DNA from: PVC group bacterium
GTDB lineage: Bacteria; Verrucomicrobiota; Kiritimatiellia; CAIKKV01
Direction of reading: 5' to 3'
NCBI GenBank assembly: GCA_945898015.1
Contig: CAMDGM010000023.1
Coordinates: 1-55,515 of the forward strand
Length of the DNA: 55,515 nucleotides
The notes beneath the pieces were generated by a model. The model was not told the DNA's origin and did no database searches. It was given only the letters and a program-made list of their open reading frames with translations. Below are positions 1 through 7,333 of this stretch, in pieces; positions within the stretch are counted from its first letter, which is position 1; each line of letters begins with the position of its first letter. The translations under genes were made by a program, and so were the position numbers.

Positions 1-1
1 G

Positions 2-49
2 ATCAAGGCCCCGCCCCTCGATCCGGTCGATGTGATCATTTTGAAGTGA
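2..49 (+). CDS. C-terminal end of an upstream gene (partial)
   Basis: The window opens inside a reading frame that encodes IKAPPLDPVDVIILK and stops at TGA 47-49. The 15 residues are too few to assign a family. The hydrophobic-rich end faintly recalls the GTMILIR and GTLITIR ends of the two large surface proteins at 4185-7079 and 36090-37835, so a secreted surface protein is possible. The gene would converge on the AraC-like remnant on the other strand, the same arrangement as the intact pair near 35.1 kb. Confidence 0.35.
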   Translation: MKAPPLDPVDVIILK

Positions 50-155
50 GACCGGCGCTATTCCTTTTTTCGGGTAGCCGATCGCTGACGTACCGCCGTT
101 GGGAAGCGGTGGAACGTCCGGCTGTCTTGATGTCGCAGGCGGAGACGCCGGCTCC
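36..155 (-). pseudogene. Remnant of an AraC regulator C-terminus
   Basis: Read on the minus strand from an in-frame stop at 156-158, this stretch encodes GAGVSACDIKTAG near its start and ends at a TGA (36-38). The intact AraC genes at 1279-2085 and 35188-35988 end in YAGTSARDIRRAA and YAGTSARDIKRAA, and the DNA around 127-152 resembles the corresponding DNA in both. I read it as the tail of a third paralogue whose body is gone. It is short and partly diverged, so this rests on the local match and on the matching position downstream of a plus-strand gene. Confidence 0.35.
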
Positions 156-450
156 TCATCATTAACGGGGGCACCTGCAAAACCAAGACTATAAAGGCTC
201 CGGAATGCATCAACTAAGAATTTTTTAAACCCGAATTAAACCCTCTCCATAAAACGGCAAAACTTTGACGAATCTTTGATTCCATGCCATTCGAATGCAT
301 ATCATCTCAAGGTGTGTCAAAATCGGACTCAATTTGACAATAAGCCAGAAGTAGCATAATATCAATCATTTGAAACAGCTTCATATCGGTGCAAAGCATT
401 TCACGAAAAAACGAAGTGCTGAAGGGAAGGGGATTTACACGCTGGATGTT

Positions 451-475
451 ACAGGTTCAAGTCCTGTACTGCCCA
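451..475 (+). other. tRNA 3'-end fragment (possible attachment site remnant)
   Basis: Bases 451-467 form a perfect T-arm (5-bp stem ACAGG/CCTGT around the loop TTCAAGT). They are followed by ACTGCCC, which would be the 3' acceptor strand, and a discriminator A. No matching 5' strand (GGGCAGT) or D and anticodon arms lie within the preceding 100 bases, so this is not a whole tRNA gene. A 3'-terminal tRNA piece is what integrases leave at the far end of an element inserted into a tRNA gene. It could also be a plain remnant. Confidence 0.45.
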
Positions 476-482
476 TTTCGAT

Positions 483-536
483 AGCTAATAGCTGATAGCT
501 GATAGCGAAAAATCAGCTATTCGCTATCAGCTATTA
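483..536 (+). repeat. AGCTGAT-type repeat and hairpin, left end of the S23 cassette
   Basis: A period-7 run built on AGCTGAT is followed by its inverted copy, giving a hairpin with arms ATAGCTGATAGCGA and TCGCTATCAGCTAT. A further inverted copy lies beyond the four-helix-bundle gene at 1039-1067, so the gene is bracketed by matching low-complexity inverted ends. Confidence 0.7.
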
Positions 537-559
537 TTATTGGGTCTATTGCGGCTGTT

Positions 560-952
560 TCATTCATATCGTGACCCTTCGATCGGCCCATTCCGCTGGG
601 AGGCGGCCCAACCGCCCAACTGGCGCATGATGGAGTGCGACTGGGATTCAAGCCTGGCGATGGCGTCCATATGCGGACAGAGGAATTCCATTTCCCTCAT
701 AACGGCGCACATGGAAAGGCATTCGCCCGCGGATCCCTTGGCAATGTGGATGAATTGCATGAGTTCACGGCTCGTTTGCCGCTCGAATCCTTCTGCGATG
801 TTGTTCGATATGGAAAGGGCAGCCCTCTGTAACTGGTTAGCCAAGTCGCCCTTACCCCGGAACACCGGATTCAGTGTAAACCGGAAGACATCAGCTGCAA
901 CTTGTATAGCATCTTTCCAAACGGGAAGGTCCTGAAAACGAGTATATTTCAC
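560..952 (-). CDS. Four helix bundle protein (S23/bAvd-like)
   Basis: The 130-residue protein has the hallmarks of the four-helix-bundle family first described from 23S rRNA intervening sequences (TIGR02436) and related to the accessory protein of diversity-generating retroelements. It opens with FQDLPVWKDAIQVAADVF, then has LANQLQRAALSISNNIAEGF (about residues 38-57) and a helix with FIHIAKGSAGE. The family is small, basic and thought to bind RNA; its role as a free-standing gene is unknown. Here there is no rRNA gene, reverse transcriptase or template repeat. The gene sits alone between AGCTGAT-type inverted repeats, in the midst of gene fragments, which points to a mobile cassette. Confidence 0.85.
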   Translation of the reverse strand: MKYTRFQDLPVWKDAIQVAADVFRFTLNPVFRGKGDLANQLQRAALSISNNIAEGFERQTSRELMQFIHIAKGSAGECLSMCAVMREMEFLCPHMDAIARLESQSHSIMRQLGGWAASQRNGPIEGSRYE

Positions 953-1038
953 AACGGATTCTCTTTCTGCACGCGCGGAATCCGTTCGGGAATGTCCGTT
1001 TAAACCTAATATGGGGCATCCCCTTCTTCAAGATTTTT

Positions 1039-1067
1039 CAGCTATCAGTTATCAGCTATCAGCTATC
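1039..1067 (+). repeat. CTATCAG-type repeat, right end of the S23 cassette
   Basis: This run of CTATCAG units is the inverted counterpart of the AGCTGAT units at 483-536. Together they bracket the four-helix-bundle gene. The remnant frame at 1078-1236 starts immediately after it. Confidence 0.65.
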
Positions 1068-1077
1068 TCTTAAAGGG

Positions 1078-1236
1078 GTCGTGGATCGCCACGCTGATCA
1101 CGGTGCCCGGTTACTGGCCGACATGAATGGAGCGCCCACGAGGAATGAGCAGATTATGCAGATTGTCGGCGGTGTGACCGCGAAGACATGGGAAAAGGAT
1201 CGCGATAAAGTCCTTGCGTTGCTTGCGGGGGGATAA
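1078..1236 (+). pseudogene. C-terminal gene remnant, family not recognised
   Basis: An open frame with normal codon use encodes VVDRHADHGARLLADM and continues through QIMQIVGGVTAKTWEKDRDKV to ALLAGG and a TAA at 1234-1236. Met codons occur at 1123 and 1147 but neither has a good ribosome binding site. The frame reads like the end of a protein whose 5' part was replaced by the repeat and S23 cassette. It converges on the AraC gene that ends at 1279. I do not recognise the family. Confidence 0.35.
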
Positions 1237-1278
1237 CTTCCGCGGAGAAGGGGTGTGCGGAGATCGACCCTTCGCGGC

Positions 1279-2085
1279 CTACTGTCTCTTTGCCGATTCG
1301 GCGCGGGCTGCCCGCCGGATGTCGCGGGCGGAGGTGCCGGCATACTGCTTCAGCAGGCGGGAGAGTCTGGAGGCGTCGCGTATACCCACGGCTTCGGCGA
1401 CACGGCTCAGCGTCCATTTTGGCGACATGAGCAGAATGTGCTTGGCATAGGCCGCCTTGCGGCTGCGCACCTCCTGAAGCGGCGTCCGGCCCGTCAATTG
1501 CCTGTATTTCCGTCCGAAATGGTTCTTCTCCAGCCCCACGCGCCGGGCCAGCTCCGCCAACCGGATCGGCCGGTGGATGTGCTCCTCGATGTAGTTCGAC
1601 ACCCGCGTAACCAACTCCTCCGCGCCGGTTCGGGCGAGGGCCGTGTATTCCGCCAGCATGGCGGACAAATAGGCGTTGGCTTCGGCCCCCAGCATGGCCT
1701 TGCGGGTTGGATCGTGCGCCAGCACGAGCAGGCGGTTGGCCAGCAGGTCGATCACGTGCCCGGTGTCGCGTACGAGGAAGGGCAGGTTCGCGGGCCTGCC
1801 GGGCCAGTGGAATTCGGCGCTGATGCAGCGGAGCGGTTTGCCCGGTTCGCTCTCGTCGGTGTTCTCGCTGCCAACGGGCCAGCAGACAACATCGCCGGCC
1901 ACGGCGCGAATGTGCTGACGGCCTCGGGCGGTATCGACGGTGGCTTTGTAGGCGCCGCCCATCACGACGATGAGCTGCGAGACGGAACGCCTTTGCCGGC
2001 TGAGCACCTGCTGCGACGGTCCGGTGTAGAACTCGATGTCCAGGAGCCTGGCCGCGAAGGTTTGAGGGTTGTTCAAGGTCGTCAT
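1279..2085 (-). CDS. AraC family transcriptional regulator
   Basis: A 268-residue regulator. Residues 1-150 form a cupin-like sugar-sensing domain (IVVMGGAYKATVDTARGRQ, then AGDVVCWP). Residues about 165-262 form the double helix-turn-helix DNA-binding domain: LAELARRVGLEKNHFGRKYR followed by FRQ-type spacing, then LSRVAEAVGIRDASRLSRL. It is a close paralogue of the gene at 35188-35988, with near-identical ends (SRLLKQYAGTSARDI) and similar DNA. It is transcribed divergently from the LamG/propeller gene at 2196, which is its likeliest target. AraC activators of this layout usually respond to mono- or oligosaccharides; the inducer is not visible. Confidence 0.95.
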   Translation of the reverse strand: MTTLNNPQTFAARLLDIEFYTGPSQQVLSRQRRSVSQLIVVMGGAYKATVDTARGRQHIRAVAGDVVCWPVGSENTDESEPGKPLRCISAEFHWPGRPANLPFLVRDTGHVIDLLANRLLVLAHDPTRKAMLGAEANAYLSAMLAEYTALARTGAEELVTRVSNYIEEHIHRPIRLAELARRVGLEKNHFGRKYRQLTGRTPLQEVRSRKAAYAKHILLMSPKWTLSRVAEAVGIRDASRLSRLLKQYAGTSARDIRRAARAESAKRQ

Positions 2086-2195
2086 GTTGATGCTGTGTTG
2101 TTATTCGACAGGAAAAGTGCCTTTTTTGCAGATTGCCGTCAATATCAAAATGAGCGGGGTGTGTTACTCTGGCTGGGAATTGGGGGAACAAGGCG

Positions 2196-3965
2196 ATGCG
2201 GTCACTCGTGGGTTATTGGAAGTTGCGCGGCGATTGTCGCGATTACTCGGTCAACCGCAATCACGGCACAAACCGCGGCGTCGTCTTCGCCGGCGGCGAT
2301 GGCAGCGTCGGCGTCTTCAACGGCGCCAACGCATACGTCGAGGTGCCCGATTGCCCGGCGATTCGGCTGGGCGCGAGCGATTTCGCCATTTCCGTCTGGG
2401 TGCATACAGAGAAACATCCGGACGGAGTCATTGGCGACGTGCTCGACCTTTACGATCCCGCGGCCCGGCGCGGCGTGACGCTGACGATCGACCCGGGCGG
2501 GGCCGGCTACCAGGGGCCAGGCAGCGACCGCCGCGTTCATTTCGGCATCGACAACGCTAGGGAAGGCGCGTGGGAGGACTGCGGCCGCCCGAATCCCAAA
2601 AGCAAATACGTCAGCAACTCCCTCACGGTTTACAAGGGGCGCCTCTACACCGGAACCTCTGGGGGCCGGAACAGCAAGGACTGGGCCCACGTCTACCGTT
2701 ACGAAGGCGGCCGCGAATGGACCGACTGCGGCCGGGTGGGCGACGGCCGGACCACGGGCGTGGGCCCTTTGATCGTGCACAACGGGGAACTCTACGCCGT
2801 GACGTCCACCTACGACTGGACGCGAGTCCTGTCAAGGCGGCTCGGGTACGAGCCGGGCCGAGTCTATCGGTATGAGGGCGGCCAAAAATGGGCAGATTGC
2901 GGCGCACCCAGCGAAAACCGCACGCCGAACTGCGCGGTCAGTTACAACGGCAAGCTCTACGTCGGCGGCGGGCCGGACACGTGGGGCGTGTTTGTGCAGG
3001 ATGGCCGCGGGAGATGGAAAGCTTCGGCGCTCTTTCCGCGCGAGGGGAACCGGCGGTGCTTCCCGCACGCGATGGGGCGCTACCACGGGAAACTGGTGGT
3101 CTGCTTTCCCTGCGTCTACATGTTCGACGGGGCGGAGTGGACGTACGCCGGCGTTCCGGTGGGCCGCGAGGCCGACTACTATCTTCAGTCGCACACGCTG
3201 GCGGTCCACCAGGGCAACCTGCTGGTGGGGACGTGGCCCGACGGGATCGTGGCGCGCCATGTGGGCGGGGAGGAGTGGCAGGCGATGGGTCGCGTGGGCC
3301 GGGACGGCACCGAAGTGATGGACCTTCTGGTCTACAACGGCAAGCTCTACGGGTGCTCCATTCCGCGCGCCGAAGTCTGCCGGTATGACGGCGGTCCGGC
3401 ATGGACCTCGCTCAAGCGGTTCCATTCGCCCAAGGGGTGGACGCCGGTCCCTCCGAAGAAAGCGACGCCGGCCCAGGTCAAGGAATGGGCGCGCGTGACC
3501 AGTATGACGATCTATGACGGGAAGTTGTTTGCCGGAACGGGCAACTGCACCAGTTCGGTTCTCGACTCGCCCGAGAACGAGACGCTCGGCAGGGTTTTCT
3601 GTCTCGACGCCGGACGGGTGGCCTCGGACGGCCACGATCTGGGGCCGGGCTGGAAACACATTGCCGCGGTGCGCGAGAAGGGGCTGCTCAAGCTCTACAC
3701 GAACGGCCGCCTCGCGGCCGTCTCGGCGCCGTTCGATCCCGCCGACTACGACATCACGACCGGCCGGCCGTTGCGCATCGGCTTCGGCCAGACGGACTAC
3801 TTCCGAGGCAAGATCGCCGAATTGCGCCTGTACAACCGGGCGCTCGGTGAATCCGAGATTGCGCAACTGGCCGCCGCTCCGTCATCCTGCCGGTTCGTTG
3901 CGCCCGGATTCGTCGCGGCGCGGATGGACGTGTCCGACCTAACGTGCGCTCCACTTCTGGAGTAG
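2196..3965 (+). CDS. LamG-like protein with an inserted seven-repeat beta-propeller
   Basis: The 589-residue protein starts with the first strands of a LamG/concanavalin-like lectin fold (VGYWKLRGDCRDYSVNRNHG, then the NAYVEVPD and ISVWVH strands, residues 1-110). A propeller-type region of about 330 residues follows, with seven copies of a YxGKLYxG motif: YKGRLYTG, HNGELYAV, YNGKLYVG, YHGKLVVC, HQGNLLVG, YNGKLYGC, YDGKLFAG. The LamG fold then resumes (WKHIAAVREKGLLKLYTNGRL, FRGKIAELRLYNRAL). The propeller therefore appears nested within the lectin fold. There is no signal peptide from the chosen ATG, which follows GGGGGA at good spacing. It probably binds or recognises a glycan; no catalytic residues are evident. 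Confidence 0.88.
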   Translation: MRSLVGYWKLRGDCRDYSVNRNHGTNRGVVFAGGDGSVGVFNGANAYVEVPDCPAIRLGASDFAISVWVHTEKHPDGVIGDVLDLYDPAARRGVTLTIDPGGAGYQGPGSDRRVHFGIDNAREGAWEDCGRPNPKSKYVSNSLTVYKGRLYTGTSGGRNSKDWAHVYRYEGGREWTDCGRVGDGRTTGVGPLIVHNGELYAVTSTYDWTRVLSRRLGYEPGRVYRYEGGQKWADCGAPSENRTPNCAVSYNGKLYVGGGPDTWGVFVQDGRGRWKASALFPREGNRRCFPHAMGRYHGKLVVCFPCVYMFDGAEWTYAGVPVGREADYYLQSHTLAVHQGNLLVGTWPDGIVARHVGGEEWQAMGRVGRDGTEVMDLLVYNGKLYGCSIPRAEVCRYDGGPAWTSLKRFHSPKGWTPVPPKKATPAQVKEWARVTSMTIYDGKLFAGTGNCTSSVLDSPENETLGRVFCLDAGRVASDGHDLGPGWKHIAAVREKGLLKLYTNGRLAAVSAPFDPADYDITTGRPLRIGFGQTDYFRGKIAELRLYNRALGESEIAQLAAAPSSCRFVAPGFVAARMDVSDLTCAPLLE

Positions 3966-4106
3966 CGACCGGAAATCACGGCGCTTCGATCGACGCGATC
4001 CCGATCCCGGTGGCGGGCGGCCGATTTTTCGCATCGGGCAGATTTCCGACATGAAAAGCGCCATATTCGCAGATAATCGGCATACACGGGCGGCGATGGT
4101 TGGTTG

Positions 4107-4112
4107 TATAAT
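4107..4112 (+). promoter_or_regulatory. Candidate -10 box (TATAAT)
   Basis: A perfect TATAAT lies 72 bases before the start codon at 4185. The -35 position (about 4084-4089, ACACGG) is weak, so an activator such as the upstream AraC protein could be needed. It would give a 5' leader of about 65 bases. Confidence 0.4.
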
Positions 4113-4184
4113 AGCAGGCAAATGGGCGGAGCCCTGTGTGGGATCTCGGAAGCTTGTGTTCTGATCGACAACGGAGGTGCGAGC

Positions 4185-7079
4185 ATGAAGACGACAAAGT
4201 ATGGGTTGCGAATGGCGGTGGCACTGCTCATGGTTCTGGTAGCCGGCTTCGCGCCGCGGGCGGAGGCGGCGGCGAAGCAGATGCAGATCACGTTCGGCGG
4301 ATATACCAACCGCTCGGAGGTGCTGACCAACTTCCCGGTGCTCGTGGTGCTCAGCAACAACGTGGGGCAGAACTTCACGTTCGCCGACTTCATCGGCACC
4401 AACGGCTACGACCTGCGGTTCGGCACGAACTCCACGGACACCGGTTCAGGCATCAACTACGAAATCGAGACGTGGAACACCAACGCCGGCCAGGCCTCGT
4501 ATGTCTGGGTCCAGGTGCCGGCGATTCCCACCAACGGCTTGGGCGCCATCTGGGCAAACTGGGGCGATGCGGGGAACAGCAGCCAGCTCCCCTGCACGAC
4601 GAACGGGGCGGTGTGGACGAATGGGTTCGCAGGCGTGTGGCATCTTCCGGACGCCTCGAACTCGACCGCGAGAGACTCGACCAGCAACCGATACGATGGA
4701 ACCGTCACCTCGGTGACAGCAACCAACGGCATGGTTGACGGCGCCGGCGGGTTAAACGGGTCCAGTTCCAAGATCGTCATCGGCGACAAAGATGTCTTCT
4801 CGTCCAACGTCCTCACGCTCGATGCGTGGATCAAACCGAATAGCGGCAGTTTGGGAACAGCTATTAAGGGAATACTCACCAAGCGGCCCACTGACGAATA
4901 CATCTTGTGGCTCAACGGCGGCAAGGCGGAAGTGAGGGTCTACCCGGGACCAAACATCCTGACGGGAAACACGGGGCTTTCTGCAGGGCAGTTATACCAT
5001 GTCGTCGTCGTCATCTCGGCCAGTTCGATCTCCATCTATCTTAACGGCACGTCCGACGGCGGTCCATTGACTCGGACATCGACGATCCCGAACACGACCG
5101 ATCCGGTTGTGATTGGTTGGGACAACTATAACAGCGCCCGCTATTTCGACGGTGTCCTCGATGAGGTGCGGATCTCCACGGTCGCTCGCTCCTCCAACTG
5201 GGTCTGGGCCTGCTACCTGAACCAGGCCTCCAACGCCTTCTTCAACGGCTACGGCACGGTACAGACCGTGACGAGCGGCGGGGGACCGACCGTCTCGGCC
5301 CAGTCCGCCGGCCCGATCGGGGCCCAGAACGCAACGTTAAATGGCACGGTGGGTTCGGTCGGCGGGGCCGAGAATCCGCAGGTCTCTATCTGCTGGGATA
5401 CCGTGGACAAGGGAACGAATGCGCTCACCGACTGGCCTAATCGTCCGTATCTGGGCACGAACTGGGGCGCCGGCCAGGCATTCAGCACGAATGTGACGGG
5501 TCTGCTCTCGGGCAGCACCTATGTCTATCGCTGTTACGCGACGAACTCGACGGGTCATGCCTGGTCCGGCACCCGGAGTTTCACGACCATTGCCATGCCT
5601 TCCGTCACCAATCTCGGCCCCGTGGCACGTCAAACTCGGGCGTGGCTGAGCGGACAAGTGCTGACGACGGGCGGGGAGACGCCCACCTGCTGGTTCGCCT
5701 GGTGGCAGGACGGTTCCGGCACGACCAACACGACGCCCATGGGGACGCAAACCGGGGTCTTTACGACCCAACTCTCGGGATTGGCGCCGGGCACGACCTA
5801 CGGCTATCTCGTTGCAGCCTCCAATGGCGCCGGGACCGTCACCTCCGAAACGCGTAACTTCACGATGTTCCCCAGCGGCCCGATGGCCTGGTACGCCGCG
5901 ACCAACGGGACGGACGGCGCCTGGACCAACTGGACCACCGCCGGAACCAACCTGCAGGCGATCCTCGATAACGCCGTCAGCAACGACACGATCTACATTG
6001 CCGGGCACACCTTCGGGCTTACCTCCCAGCTCGTCTGGACAGTCTCTTATGTACCCGTGCGCGGCGGCTACGCGGCCGCCAATGCGGCGGATCATCCTGG
6101 CCCGAACAATCCGGCTCTATGGCCCACCGTGATCCAGCGAGCGAGCGGCAACACCCGCATCCTGCATGTCAACGGCGTCACCAACGGGACGCTGGACCAG
6201 GTGACGCTCACCGGCGGGAACATGGGCAATGGCGCCGGGATTCGAATCGACAACAGCGTCAATATCCTGATTGCCAACTGCTTGATTACGAACAATACCT
6301 ACATGGTGGATGACTATTTTCCATCCGGCGGCGGTCTCTATGCCGAGGCGGGCACCAGCGTCACGATCAGTAACTGTATGATTCGCGACAATCAGATTGA
6401 CAGTTCAAAGGCCCACGGCGGCGCGGCGTCGTGTGGTGGCGGGATCTACAGCGCCGGGATTCTCACGGTGCGCGACTCCGTGATCGTGAACAACCAGTCC
6501 AAAGCGACAGGGTGGGGTTCTTCCTCGGGCGGGGCGATCTATTTCTCAGGGACTCGCCTCGATTTGCGAAATGTGCTCCTCGCCGGAAATGATGCCAAGA
6601 CCACCGGCGATGGCTTGCAGGTTAACGGGGGCGCGGTCTTGCTGACGAATGTGACGGTGGCCGGCAACAGTGGCGAGGGCCTTCGTCGCGCGGTCGGCAC
6701 GGTGACGGTCAAGGATTCGATCCTCTGGGGCAACGGGGTGGACAGCACGGGCGGCGTGACGATCGCCTGGTCGTGTTATTCCAACAGCACGGACCATGTC
6801 AACGGCGGGAACAACACCAACGCCAACCCGCTGTTCGTGGACACGACCTATTATCATCTCAAGTCGCGCGGCGGGAATTACGTGGGCGGCTATTTCAGCG
6901 GTGGCACGTGGTCGAACGCATCCGAGAGCAGTCCTTGCATTGACGCGGGCGATCCGGCGAGCGACTATTCGCGCGAGCCGGAACCGAACGGCAGGCGGGT
7001 GAATCTGGGCTGCTACGGGAACAGTCCTGTCGCCTCCAAGACCAAGGTGTTGAGCGGCACCATGATCCTGATCCGGTGA
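4185..7079 (+). CDS. Secreted LamG / parallel beta-helix surface protein
   Basis: The start at 4185 is chosen because GGAGGT precedes it and it gives a clean signal peptide (MKTTKYGLRMAVALLMVLV, cleavage near AEA-AAK). The 964-residue protein then has a DUF2341-like segment (residues 30-150), a LamG domain (155-380: VWHLPDAS, LTLDAWIKPN, FDGVLDEVRISTVARSSNW), two fibronectin-like repeats (390-590, each ending TRSFTT or TRNFTM), and a right-handed parallel beta-helix (600-900) with repeated IxNCxI and GGGIYS turns like those of polymorphic outer membrane and pectate-lyase-like proteins. It ends in GTMILIR, echoed by GTLITIR at the end of the protein at 36090. It is probably exported and surface-bound; enzymatic activity is not shown. 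Confidence 0.92.
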   Translation: MKTTKYGLRMAVALLMVLVAGFAPRAEAAAKQMQITFGGYTNRSEVLTNFPVLVVLSNNVGQNFTFADFIGTNGYDLRFGTNSTDTGSGINYEIETWNTNAGQASYVWVQVPAIPTNGLGAIWANWGDAGNSSQLPCTTNGAVWTNGFAGVWHLPDASNSTARDSTSNRYDGTVTSVTATNGMVDGAGGLNGSSSKIVIGDKDVFSSNVLTLDAWIKPNSGSLGTAIKGILTKRPTDEYILWLNGGKAEVRVYPGPNILTGNTGLSAGQLYHVVVVISASSISIYLNGTSDGGPLTRTSTIPNTTDPVVIGWDNYNSARYFDGVLDEVRISTVARSSNWVWACYLNQASNAFFNGYGTVQTVTSGGGPTVSAQSAGPIGAQNATLNGTVGSVGGAENPQVSICWDTVDKGTNALTDWPNRPYLGTNWGAGQAFSTNVTGLLSGSTYVYRCYATNSTGHAWSGTRSFTTIAMPSVTNLGPVARQTRAWLSGQVLTTGGETPTCWFAWWQDGSGTTNTTPMGTQTGVFTTQLSGLAPGTTYGYLVAASNGAGTVTSETRNFTMFPSGPMAWYAATNGTDGAWTNWTTAGTNLQAILDNAVSNDTIYIAGHTFGLTSQLVWTVSYVPVRGGYAAANAADHPGPNNPALWPTVIQRASGNTRILHVNGVTNGTLDQVTLTGGNMGNGAGIRIDNSVNILIANCLITNNTYMVDDYFPSGGGLYAEAGTSVTISNCMIRDNQIDSSKAHGGAASCGGGIYSAGILTVRDSVIVNNQSKATGWGSSSGGAIYFSGTRLDLRNVLLAGNDAKTTGDGLQVNGGAVLLTNVTVAGNSGEGLRRAVGTVTVKDSILWGNGVDSTGGVTIAWSCYSNSTDHVNGGNNTNANPLFVDTTYYHLKSRGGNYVGGYFSGGTWSNASESSPCIDAGDPASDYSREPEPNGRRVNLGCYGNSPVASKTKVLSGTMILIR

Positions 7080-7240
7080 CTTTGATCTACAACGGAATCG
7101 CGTCCTTATCGTAATTCATTCCACGAAAGAGGATTATTAATCCGGCCGCAAAATAGTTTGCTCAGGACCGTGCAGGCATCATGCTCATCACGGCGCGCGA
7201 GGGACCGCGCACCCTACTCCCAGCACATGGTTCCGGGTAG

Positions 7241-7262
7241 GGCGGCCAGTCCCTTGGCCGCC
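7241..7262 (+). repeat. Perfect 8-bp GC-rich hairpin in intergenic space
   Basis: GGCGGCCA and TGGCCGCC pair perfectly around the loop GTCCCT. No U-run follows, so it is not a standard terminator for the gene at 4185. The 254-base gap it lies in (7080-7333) has no other gene. It may be a REP-like element or a transcript-stabilising hairpin. Confidence 0.5.
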
Positions 7263-7333
7263 GTGCTTTGGATGTTGCCTGTGTCGTCCAGATGCAAACT
7301 GTTTATTGACCGAGGTAATAAGTAATTGAGCGC

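Noticed and set aside
540-935. Plus-strand open frame of 131 codons opposite the S23 gene
   Set aside because: The minus-strand frame matches a known family over its entire length, so the plus frame is a shadow.
480-1070. S23 gene and repeats as part of a diversity-generating retroelement
   Set aside because: There is no reverse transcriptase, template repeat or variable repeat nearby.
7241-7262. The GC-rich hairpin as a rho-independent terminator
   Set aside because: No T-run follows on either strand and it lies 160 bases past the stop codon.
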